Positions 1 through 5,500 of a DNA stretch of 7,714 nt are shown piece by piece. Position 1 is the first letter of the stretch. Every line of letters begins with the position of its first letter. Source of the stretch: JARRRD01 sp046706685 (lineage in GTDB: Bacteria > Nitrospirota > Thermodesulfovibrionia > Thermodesulfovibrionales > UBA6898); the NCBI GenBank assembly GCA_046706685.1, contig JBJKPE010000130.1, positions 1 to 7,714 of the forward strand, read 5' to 3'. The notes beneath the pieces were generated by a model. That model saw nothing but the letters and a program-made list of their open reading frames with translations. It ran no database searches and had not been told where the DNA came from. A program made the position numbers and the translations under genes.

Positions 1-118
1 ATGCGGATTTAATGCCGAGGAATGGTCGGGGAGGTGCCCCGGCTGCGGCAACTGGAACACGTACCAGTTTAACCTCGACGGTACCTGCTCGACGGCACCC
101 GCCGTCCTGCCCTCATGA
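1..118 (+). CDS. 3' end of a gene for a protein with a C-terminal zinc ribbon (LapB/YciM-like or RadA-like)
   Basis: Only the last 38 codons are in the window, read from base 2 to the TGA at 116-118. They begin CGF, continue EEWSGRCPGCGNWNT, and end in about 20 unremarkable residues. CGF followed by W-x-G-x-CPxCG-x-WNT is one half of a rubredoxin-like four-cysteine zinc knuckle; the first CxxC would lie just outside the left edge. The same knuckle closes LapB (YciM), the TPR protein that controls LPS synthesis, and opens RadA, the recombination ATPase. Because here it sits at the extreme C-terminus, a LapB-type TPR protein is the better guess, but no TPR region is visible. The stop overlaps the next start as ATGA, so the two genes are probably cotranscribed and translationally coupled. 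Confidence 0.6.
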   Translation, partial: CGFNAEEWSGRCPGCGNWNTYQFNLDGTCSTAPAVLPS

Positions 119-876
119 AGGAGATCCTACTCCCGCAACTGGTCTCCCTGCTCGACGCCGCCCTTTGTCTCGACCAGTTCCCGGAAGATGAGAGCAGGAA
201 CGGACTTCAGGTGGAGGGCAAAGAAAAGATAAAGAAAATCGGCCTCGCCGTGGACGCCTGCGGGCATGTTTTTGAGAAGGCCGCGGAGAAGAAGATCGAT
301 TTTCTTGTCGTGCATCACGGGCTGATCTGGGGCGGCATAAAGTCGGTGCGAGGTGTGGTGAAAGAGAGAATCAAGATGCTGCTGGACTCGGGAATCTCCC
401 TTTACGCCTGCCACCTGCCCCTCGACTGGCACCCTGAATACGGGAACAATGCCGAACTGCTCAAGGTATTATCCATCAAGAGGATGGGTGAATTCGGTGC
501 CTATCACGGAAAGAGGATCGGCTACTGGGGACGGACGGCAAGAGAGATGTCTGTCGAGCAGTTCGCCTCGACTGTCGACGGCAAGCTGAAGACGAGGTCT
601 TCATGGGTAAGTTTCGGCAGGCAGGTAAGAAATGTGGGCGTTGTCTCGGGGGGAGGATGGTCGGCGATCAACGATGCCGAAAAGATCGGTATCGATACGT
701 TTCTGACGGGGGAGCCTTCGCACAGTGGCTACAGTTTAGCCGAGGAGATGCGGGTGAATCTCGTATTTTCGGGGCATTACGCCACGGAGACTCTTGGTGT
801 GAAGGCGGTAGGGCGCATGCTGACCGGGAAACTCGGCCTTAAGGTCGAGTTCATCGATCATCCCACCGGGCTTTAA
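115..876 (+). CDS. NIF3/YbgI-family dinuclear-metal hexameric protein
   Basis: This 253-residue protein matches the short bacterial YbgI form of the NIF3 (DUF34) family, without the PII-like insert of the longer YqfO form. The metal-site signatures are in order: HH at residues 67-68 in VVHHGLIWGG, D104 in HLPLDWHPEYGNN, and H221 with E225 in FSGHYATETLG. In the family these hold two metal ions at each site inside a toroidal hexamer. Family members carry the label GTP cyclohydrolase 1 type 2, but their physiological substrate is unsettled, so I assign no reaction. The ATG at 115 lies inside the stop overlap of the upstream gene and has no clear Shine-Dalgarno, as expected for a coupled start. 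The gene ends opposite a convergent phosphatase gene, with a palindromic repeat between them. Confidence 0.92.
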   Translation: MKEILLPQLVSLLDAALCLDQFPEDESRNGLQVEGKEKIKKIGLAVDACGHVFEKAAEKKIDFLVVHHGLIWGGIKSVRGVVKERIKMLLDSGISLYACHLPLDWHPEYGNNAELLKVLSIKRMGEFGAYHGKRIGYWGRTAREMSVEQFASTVDGKLKTRSSWVSFGRQVRNVGVVSGGGWSAINDAEKIGIDTFLTGEPSHSGYSLAEEMRVNLVFSGHYATETLGVKAVGRMLTGKLGLKVEFIDHPTGL

Positions 877-1073
877 GAAGCTTCATTACGGCGAGATCAC
901 GACTAACGCCCTGCGTTTGTCATTCCCGCGAGCGCAGCGTGTCGGGAATCCTTCTGGAGACCCGGAAAGATTCCCCGTGAGGGTCGGGACAGGTCGGACA
1001 AGCCGGAATGACAGAATAGAGGCTGAATATGGCCCATCAGTAGTGCTCATCCCTGTTAGAGACAGATCATGCT
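877..1073. other. Convergent intergenic region, no gene seen
   Basis: This 197-bp gap lies between the 3' ends of the NIF3 gene and the phosphatase gene. Apart from the palindromic repeat at 918-1013 I see no open frame with a start signal, and no classical hairpin-plus-T-tract terminator on either strand. The repeat may mark transcript ends for both genes. Confidence 0.6.
918..1013. repeat. Palindromic intergenic repeat, copy 1 (REP/BIME-like)
   Basis: Perfect 9-bp terminal inverted repeats, TGTCATTCC at 918-926 and GGAATGACA at 1005-1013, bound this 96-bp element. A left hairpin pairs ATTCCCG (922-928) with CGGGAAT (943-949). A second internal pair is GGGAATC (944-950) with GATTCCC (969-975), so alternative folds compete. 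A related element lies at 2455-2544 and shares the GTCAT(T/A)CCCGCGA left end and the GGAATGAC right end. Elements of this GTCATTCCCGCG type are dispersed in many Gram-negative genomes. I infer a REP/MITE-like, non-coding, non-autonomous repeat; no transposase is present here. Confidence 0.8.
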
Positions 1074-1889
1074 TTATTTGTCTACTACCCCCCTGAAATT
1101 ATTGCGTACAATCCTGAGTATATCGCTTTGGGCATGACGGTTTCCCGCCACTATGTTCCCCGTTGAAAGATAATCATTGCTTCCTCCGAAGTCGGTGACC
1201 ATACCCCCTGCCTCGGTGATGAGCAGGCTTCCGGCGGCGATATCCCATGGACTCAGTTTCAGTTCGAAGAAACCCTCGAACCTCCCGGCTGCCACGTATG
1301 CCAGGTCGATCGCGGCCGATCCCGCGCGCCTGATGTCGCTCACCCCTTCGAAGACCTCTTTGAATGTCTTGAGGTAGAGGTCGATCATCTCCTTTGCCCT
1401 GAAGGGGAACCCTGTGGCGATGAGGCTCCTTTCGAGAAGATCTGTCCCCGATATGCTGATCTGCCGGTTGTTCAGGAAAGCCCCCTTCCCCCTGACGGCG
1501 TAAAACAACTCGTCCCTTAAAGGGTCAAAAACAACGCCTATGACCATCTCACTTTCATATTCGAGGGCTATCGAGACGGAAAACATCGGATAGCTGTGGA
1601 TGTAGTTAGTCGTGCCGTCGAGGGGATCTATGATCCACCGGTAATCTCCGGTGTCTTCCTGCTTCAGCGTCTCTTCCGTCAGAAAGCGGTGGGACGGGAA
1701 CCTTTCCCTGATCGTCTGCATGATTACTGCTTCGGACCAGCGGTCTACCTTTGTGACGAAGTCGAAGGCCTGTTTGGTCTGTATGTCCGCGGTTGACAGG
1801 TGCCCGAGGTTCTCGATTATGATGTCGCCCGCAAGCCGGGCGGCGGAGATGGCGGTTTTGAGGAACTCCCGGGAAAGATTGTCGTTCAT
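1074..1889 (-). CDS. suhB: Inositol-monophosphatase family protein (SuhB-like)
   Basis: This 271-residue protein is a full-length member of the Mg2+-dependent, Li+-sensitive phosphatase family. Visible signatures are DFVTKVD (residues 43-49), TEE with the predicted metal ligand E72, the hallmark DPLDGTTN at 88-95 (D88 and D91 bind metal), and WDIAAGSLLITEAGG at 215-229 with D216. The TEE form, rather than GEE, resembles E. coli SuhB. Family members dephosphorylate inositol-1-phosphate and related sugar phosphates; E. coli SuhB also works in rRNA antitermination, which cannot be judged here. The ATG at 1889 has no Shine-Dalgarno, and a -10-like hexamer lies only 7 nt upstream, so the mRNA may be leaderless or nearly so. 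It is divergent from the editing-domain gene and convergent with the NIF3 gene. The symbol reflects family resemblance only; CysQ-like or histidinol-phosphatase paralogues remain possible. Confidence 0.9.
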   Translation of the reverse strand: MNDNLSREFLKTAISAARLAGDIIIENLGHLSTADIQTKQAFDFVTKVDRWSEAVIMQTIRERFPSHRFLTEETLKQEDTGDYRWIIDPLDGTTNYIHSYPMFSVSIALEYESEMVIGVVFDPLRDELFYAVRGKGAFLNNRQISISGTDLLERSLIATGFPFRAKEMIDLYLKTFKEVFEGVSDIRRAGSAAIDLAYVAAGRFEGFFELKLSPWDIAAGSLLITEAGGMVTDFGGSNDYLSTGNIVAGNRHAQSDILRIVRNNFRGVVDK

Positions 1890-1896
1890 GGGATAA

Positions 1897-1925
1897 ATGA
1901 TATAACATTTCCGGATTTTTGTCCG
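1897..1925 (-). promoter_or_regulatory. Candidate promoter of the SuhB-like gene
   Basis: On the minus strand CGGACA (1925-1920, 4/6 to the -35 consensus), a 17-bp spacer and TATCAT (1902-1897, 5/6 to the -10 consensus) lead to the ATG at 1889. Seven bases separate the -10 box from the start codon, so transcription would begin at or within about two bases of it. The absence of a Shine-Dalgarno agrees with this. Confidence 0.45.
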
Positions 1926-1926
1926 G
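1911..1926. promoter_or_regulatory. Inverted repeat CCGGA-N6-TCCGG, possible operator
   Basis: CCGGA at 1911-1915 and TCCGG at 1922-1926 are perfect inverted arms around a 6-base centre. The element covers most of the -35 box and part of the spacer of the minus-strand promoter and ends 3 bp before the plus-strand -35 box. This is a reasonable place for a repressor of both genes, but the arms are short and GC-rich and could be chance. Confidence 0.25.
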
Positions 1927-1929
1927 CGG

Positions 1930-1958
1930 TTGACAGTGGCCGGTTTTTATCGGAAAAT
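1930..1958 (+). promoter_or_regulatory. Candidate promoter of the tRNA-editing-domain gene
   Basis: A perfect -35 box TTGACA (1930-1935) is followed after 17 bp by GAAAAT (1953-1958, 4/6 to the -10 consensus). The next ATG, at 1964, starts 6 bases beyond the -10 box, so the predicted transcript starts at or next to the start codon. The -35 boxes of this promoter and the opposing one are 4 bp apart, so two RNA polymerases could hardly bind together. Confidence 0.45.
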
Positions 1959-1963
1959 CAGAC

Positions 1964-2374
1964 ATGAAACTTCTCATGTTCTACACAAAAGAATGGTGGT
2001 TCAAGACGGCCTCCAAGACTCTGGCAGATGTTCCCGACGATGACAGAGAGGAGTCGACGAAGGACGCGGTCGTCATATTCTTTCACTGCGAAGCGGAAGA
2101 CGCATCCCGCTTCGAAAGCGTTATCCAGAAATTTGTTAAGAACATCAAGTGGCTTGCCGGCAAGTTTGGGACGAAAAACATCGTGCTTCATTCATTCAAT
2201 CACCTGTCCGGCAGCAAATCGTCTCCTGAATTTGCGCAGAAGATCCTGGAAGAAGTGAGGCTGAGGCTCGAAAGAACAGGGTACGAAATAATGACCACGC
2301 CCTTCGGATACTTTAACGAGTTCAAAATGCATGTCGCAGGCGACTCCCTCGCCAAGGTGTTCAAAGAATTCTAG
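1964..2374 (+). CDS. Freestanding archaeal-type threonyl-tRNA synthetase editing-domain protein
   Basis: This 136-residue protein resembles end to end the N-terminal editing domain of archaeal ThrRS (tRNA-Thr_ED, a D-aminoacyl-tRNA-deacylase-like fold). Landmarks are the opening MKLLMFYT strand, HSFNHLSG at residues 76-83, and TPFGYFNEFK at 112-121. In archaea the domain hydrolyses Ser-tRNA(Thr), either fused to ThrRS or as a separate protein. No synthetase catalytic domain is present, so a trans-editing role is inferred. From memory of the Pyrococcus abyssi domain, H83 is kept (H80 here), but K121 aligns with N118, E134 with K131, and Y120 with F117; substrate or chemistry may therefore differ. 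The ATG at 1964 has no Shine-Dalgarno and lies 6 bases after a -10-like box. A palindromic repeat follows the gene. Family assignment is fairly firm; the reaction is not. Confidence 0.8.
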   Translation: MKLLMFYTKEWWFKTASKTLADVPDDDREESTKDAVVIFFHCEAEDASRFESVIQKFVKNIKWLAGKFGTKNIVLHSFNHLSGSKSSPEFAQKILEEVRLRLERTGYEIMTTPFGYFNEFKMHVAGDSLAKVFKEF

Positions 2375-2582
2375 ACGGGTTATCCCTAAACATGAAGAAA
2401 TAACAGTTCACCGCGGAACTTCAGATGTCTTCCGTAATTGACGGACTCGTAAAAAGTCGTCATACCCGCGAAGGCGGGTATCCAAGTTAGATGGAACTGC
2501 TTGAAGGAATGGATTCCCGATTAAGAACTTCGGGAATGACGACTAAAAAAAGCTTGTTCATCATGCCCGGCTAGATGGTTTA
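2375..2582. other. Convergent intergenic region, no gene seen
   Basis: This 208-bp gap between the editing-domain gene and the minus-strand methyltransferase gene is largely filled by the palindromic repeat at 2455-2544. No other open frame with start signals or clear terminator is visible. Confidence 0.6.
2455..2544. repeat. Palindromic intergenic repeat, copy 2 (REP/BIME-like)
   Basis: The 13-bp terminal arms, 2455-2467 (AGTCGTCATACCC) and 2532-2544 (GGGAATGACGACT), pair with one mismatch. Two tight hairpins lie within. On the left, ATACCCGC (2462-2469) pairs perfectly with GCGGGTAT (2474-2481) across a GAAG loop. On the right, ATTCCCGA (2513-2520) pairs perfectly with TCGGGAAT (2530-2537). 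The two-hairpin layout and end sequences relate it to the copy at 918-1013. It lies in the gap between two converging genes and could stop or stabilise both transcripts. Confidence 0.85.
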
Positions 2583-3395
2583 TCATAGAGCGGCGTGTCT
2601 TCTCTGCCTTGCCGCCTCATAGAGGCAAATGGCTGCTGCAGAGCCGACGTTGAGGCTCTCCGCCCTTCCGTATATCGGTATCTTGACAGCGAGATCCGCG
2701 GCTTCCCTCAATAACATGCTCACCCCGTGTGCCTCATTTCCAAAGGCAAAGGCGACGGACTGTGTGAGGTCTGTATCGAACAAAGACTCCGCCGCATCGG
2801 GGGAGGTGACCGCGAGTCTGAGTTCCCTGTCCTTCATCCATTTCGAGAGCGGCCCAATTTCTGTCTGTACGACTGGAATGTTGAAGATGCTGCCGGCAGA
2901 GGCCCTGAGGGGTTTCGGCATGAAAGGATCGCAGGTGCCCGGTAGAAGGACCACGGCATCGGCACCGGCCGCGTCTGAAGTCCTGATGATCGTGCCCAGG
3001 TTCCCGGGGTCCTGGATGCCGTCCACGACTGTAATCAGCGGCCGACCGGACATCCTCAGTTCTCCCAGTCCCGGCGGTTGCCAGTAAACTACGGCGACGA
3101 TGCCCTGCGGAGTCTCGGTGCCTGTCAGTCTGTCCATGACCCTTTCTGAGACCTCAAAAAAACAGTCTCTCTTTTCGGGGACCACTCCCAGCATCTTCTC
3201 TCCTTCTGCGCTTCCGGCCATGGACTCCGTGAAGAAGACCTTTTCGATGCGTGCTCCGGCATTCAGGGCCGCCTCAATGAGGTGAAGGCCTTCAATGAGA
3301 ATCCTGGCCGGCTTCTGTCTGTGGTGCTTCCTGACGATGTTCAGTGTCTCTTTTATATGTGTGTTCGAGGTGCTTGTGATCAGCTGGTATTTCAT
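2583..3395 (-). CDS. SpoU/TrmH-family RNA 2'-O-ribose methyltransferase
   Basis: This 270-residue protein has the two-domain plan of the larger SpoU (SPOUT) enzymes. The N-terminal substrate-binding domain occupies roughly residues 1-105 and includes TSTSNTHIKE near the start and ILIEGLHLIEAAL. The C-terminal knotted SAM-binding domain covers about 119-265. All three SPOUT motifs are intact: NLGTIIRTSDAAG at 132-144, with the conserved Arg138; FGNEAHGVS at 218-226; and IPIYGRAESLNVGSAAAI at 239-256. The enzyme should transfer a methyl group from S-adenosylmethionine to a ribose 2'-OH in rRNA or tRNA. The target nucleotide cannot be told from sequence, so I give no symbol; RlmB-like or TsnR-like are both possible. 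The ATG at 3395 fits the usual family N-terminus although its Shine-Dalgarno (TTAGGG, very close) is weak. It is divergent from tig. Confidence 0.93.
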   Translation of the reverse strand: MKYQLITSTSNTHIKETLNIVRKHHRQKPARILIEGLHLIEAALNAGARIEKVFFTESMAGSAEGEKMLGVVPEKRDCFFEVSERVMDRLTGTETPQGIVAVVYWQPPGLGELRMSGRPLITVVDGIQDPGNLGTIIRTSDAAGADAVVLLPGTCDPFMPKPLRASAGSIFNIPVVQTEIGPLSKWMKDRELRLAVTSPDAAESLFDTDLTQSVAFAFGNEAHGVSMLLREAADLAVKIPIYGRAESLNVGSAAAICLYEAARQRRHAAL

Positions 3396-3575
3396 GCCCT
3401 AACTTTACCAGAAATTGAGGCGGTGCCGCCAGTGTTCCCCGGACTGCTTCTCCCTCCCTTTCCTCCGGTCTTGAATCGTCTTGTGCCTTGATCATAAATT
3501 CCTGTCATCACAGGGAAAATTGACTAAACCCGCGGTATTATTTTAGAGTAGATAAATACAAGAGGAGGGCGAAAG
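3396..3575. other. Divergent regulatory region between the methyltransferase gene and tig
   Basis: I see no gene in these 180 bp. The region holds the candidate tig promoter and ribosome-binding site, and a small hairpin, CCTGT (3501-3505) with ACAGG (3510-3514), 5 bp before the -35 box. On the minus strand TATGAT (3496-3491) resembles a -10 box for the methyltransferase gene, but its -35 partner is poor. No CIRCE element is present, and nothing resembles a convincing sigma-32 promoter. Confidence 0.5.
3520..3549 (+). promoter_or_regulatory. Candidate tig-clpP-clpX promoter
   Basis: TTGACT (3520-3525, 5/6 to the -35 consensus) and TAGAGT (3544-3549, 4/6 to the -10 consensus) are 18 bp apart and would give a leader of roughly 20 nt, leaving room for the AGGAGG site. 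The better -10 match TATTAT at 3536-3541 is too close to this -35 box. Confidence 0.4.
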
Positions 3576-3578
3576 TTG
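3563..3578 (+). promoter_or_regulatory. Strong Shine-Dalgarno deciding a TTG start for tig
   Basis: AGGAGG at 3563-3568 lies 7 nt before the TTG at 3576-3578. In the same frame a TAG stop at 3549-3551 excludes any upstream ATG or GTG, and the next residues give the expected trigger-factor N-terminus. Confidence 0.85.
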
Positions 3579-4883
3579 ACCAGTGCGGTTGAAGATATAA
3601 GCAGTACCAAGAAACGTCTGAAGATAGAAATACCCGCGGACGTGGTGGAAAAGGAATACGGGGAGTCGGTCGACAAGGTGAGACAAAGAGCCAAGATACC
3701 GGGATTCAGGCCGGGCAAGGCGCCTTTGAGCCTCATCGAGAAGAAATTCGGCGAAGACATAAAGGCCGAAATCATTGATAAGCTGGTTCCCAGGTACTAT
3801 TCCGATGCGTTAAAAGAGGCTGAGTTGGTGCCGGTGACGCTTCCCCAGTTCGAGACGGCGGTTGAGATAAAGAAGAACGAGCCCCTTTCCTTTGCCCTGA
3901 CGGTCGAGGTGAGACCCGCGGTGCCGGATTTCAACTATACCGGTCTCAAGGTCGAAGAATTCGTGCCGGAGGTGGAGGAAAAAGAGATAGACGAGATGAT
4001 CACGGGGGTGCAGGAAGAGAGGGCAATGTTTGAGGTGGTGGACAGGGAGATCAAGGAAGACGACCTCCTGGTAATCGATTATGTCAAACTCGATCCCTCC
4101 GGTTCGAAGGAACTCTCCTCTGCGAAGGAGCAGGTTATGAACCTCGGCAACAAGCTGGCACCTCCGGCCATAATGGAAGCCTTGGTCGGCAGGAAAAAAG
4201 GCGATGTTGTGGAGATATTACTGCCGTCGTTCGAAAAAGGCGAGGTGAAGGAAGACGATACCGAAAACGGGAGCCTCCTGAAAATAACCGTGAAGGAAGT
4301 CAAGGAGAAGAAGCTGCCCGAGATCGACAATGAGTTTGCAAAGGATTTCGGATCCGAAACGATTGCTGCCTTCCGGGAAAAGGTGAAGGACAGTATCCTT
4401 ACGGCGAAAAAGGACAAGGCTGCGGGCGAGCAGAAGGAAAAGCTCCTCGACAGGCTGGTCGAGACCTATGAATTTGATGTCCCCGAATCGCTCCTTGAGC
4501 ACGAACTTGAAAAGCTGGTGGTGAATGAGAAACATTCCAAAAAGAAGTCGGAGGGGTTGGCTGCCGGTGAGACCGCGGAAAAGGCCCCTGATGAAGAGGA
4601 CGATGCGGCCCTTGCCGAAAGACTGAGACCCAAGGCCATACACAAAGTGAAGGCGGGCGTTCTGCTCGACATGATCGCTGAAAAGGAGGGCATCAGGGCT
4701 ACCGATGAAGAGGTGAAAACGAGGATCAGCCTTCTTGCCAGGCATCTGCAGACTACGCCGGAGGCGGTGATCAACCTCTTCGTCACGAGGGACGGATCAC
4801 TGGACACCTTCAGCCGGACGATACGGGACGAGAAGGTTATGGACCTCGTGCTCTCGAAGGCCGAAACGATAAAAGGAGCGTAA
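3576..4883 (+). CDS. tig: Trigger factor, ribosome-associated chaperone
   Basis: This 435-residue protein has the standard trigger-factor length and order. The N-terminal ribosome-binding domain (about 1-145) carries the signature GFRPGKAP at 43-50, which docks on ribosomal protein L23 at the exit tunnel. An FKBP-like domain follows (about 160-243), then LPEIDNEFAKDFG and the helical C-terminal arms (about 247-435). The FKBP-like domain looks degenerate: the usual IPGFE loop is replaced by residues near 195-201 (APPAIME) and the Tyr-containing segment by a charged stretch, so prolyl-isomerase activity is probably lost. A lysine- then acid-rich linker lies at about 318-345. The protein shields nascent chains in the cytoplasm. 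Translation starts at a TTG with a strong ribosome-binding site. The stop is 4 nt from clpP, whose Shine-Dalgarno lies inside the tig 3' end, so the genes form one operon. Confidence 0.96.
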   Translation: MTSAVEDISSTKKRLKIEIPADVVEKEYGESVDKVRQRAKIPGFRPGKAPLSLIEKKFGEDIKAEIIDKLVPRYYSDALKEAELVPVTLPQFETAVEIKKNEPLSFALTVEVRPAVPDFNYTGLKVEEFVPEVEEKEIDEMITGVQEERAMFEVVDREIKEDDLLVIDYVKLDPSGSKELSSAKEQVMNLGNKLAPPAIMEALVGRKKGDVVEILLPSFEKGEVKEDDTENGSLLKITVKEVKEKKLPEIDNEFAKDFGSETIAAFREKVKDSILTAKKDKAAGEQKEKLLDRLVETYEFDVPESLLEHELEKLVVNEKHSKKKSEGLAAGETAEKAPDEEDDAALAERLRPKAIHKVKAGVLLDMIAEKEGIRATDEEVKTRISLLARHLQTTPEAVINLFVTRDGSLDTFSRTIRDEKVMDLVLSKAETIKGA

Positions 4884-4887
4884 AGTA

Positions 4888-5484
4888 ATGAGTGTAATAC
4901 CTATCGTAATAGAGCAGACAGGCAGGTCCGAGAGGGCCTATGACATATATTCAAGGCTGCTGAAGGACAGGATAATCTTTCTGGGCACGGCCATAGACGA
5001 TATCGTGGCCAACACCGTGATAGCCCAGATCCTCTTCCTGCAGACTGAAGACCCGGACAAGGATATCCACATTTACATAAACTCGCCCGGGGGAGTAGTG
5101 TCGTCGGGACTGGCTATATACGACACTATGCAGTATGTCAAGCCCGACATCTCAACCTACTGTATAGGACAGGCGGCGAGCATGGGGGCGCTTCTCCTGG
5201 CCGCCGGAACGAAGGGCAAGAGATTCGCACTTCCCCATGCCCGGATAATGATCCACCAGCCGATGGGAGGGTTCCAGGGACAGGCAACGGACATCGAGAT
5301 CCATGCGAGGGAAATTCTGAAGATGAAGGATATCCTTAACAGTATAATTTCGAGCCATACGGGCCAGCCGCTCGAAAAGATACAGGCCGATACCGACAGG
5401 GACTTTTTTATGTCAGGGGAGGAAGCAAAATCATACGGCCTGGTGGACGAGGTAATTCACACCGTCAAGAAAAAGCAGGTATGA
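4888..5484 (+). CDS. clpP: ATP-dependent Clp protease proteolytic subunit
   Basis: This 198-residue serine peptidase has the complete catalytic triad: Ser98 in GQAASMGA, His123 in MIHQPMGG, and Asp172 in DTDRDFF. It also has the oxyanion-region glycines of NSPGGVVSSG (65-74). The N-terminal part has the usual short form MSVIPIVIEQTGRSERAYDI, including the propeptide-like start seen in many ClpPs. Two heptameric rings form a barrel that degrades proteins fed in by ClpX or other Clp ATPases. AAAGGAG at 4872-4878, within the last codons of tig, is 9 nt from the ATG. The tig-clpP-clpX order is widespread in bacteria and supports a chaperone-protease operon. Nothing is missing or unusual in the sequence. 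Confidence 0.98.
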   Translation: MSVIPIVIEQTGRSERAYDIYSRLLKDRIIFLGTAIDDIVANTVIAQILFLQTEDPDKDIHIYINSPGGVVSSGLAIYDTMQYVKPDISTYCIGQAASMGALLLAAGTKGKRFALPHARIMIHQPMGGFQGQATDIEIHAREILKMKDILNSIISSHTGQPLEKIQADTDRDFFMSGEEAKSYGLVDEVIHTVKKKQV

Positions 5485-5500
5485 CGGGAGGTTCTTTTCA

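Noticed and set aside
603..842. 79-codon frame inside the NIF3 gene
   Set aside because: It is a shifted-frame shadow of a conserved gene.
918..2544. Repeats considered as CRISPR or insertion-sequence ends
   Set aside because: There are only two diverged palindromic copies 1.4 kb apart with genes between them, with no regular spacers, no direct target-site duplications that I can see, and no transposase.
3292..3495. 67-codon minus-strand frame starting at 3495 with AGGA upstream, overlapping the methyltransferase start
   Set aside because: Its second half overlaps the methyltransferase in another frame, the product is low-complexity and hydrophilic, and it resembles no family. A leader role is possible but unsupported.
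3396..3575. CIRCE or heat-shock sigma-factor promoter for tig
   Set aside because: No TTAGCACTC-N9-GAGTGCTAA element and no convincing sigma-32-type -35/-10 pair is present; an ordinary sigma-70-like pair is available.
4218..4745. 175-codon minus-strand open frame opposite tig
   Set aside because: It is antisense to the trigger factor; its length follows from the low stop-codon density opposite Glu/Lys-rich coding sequence.
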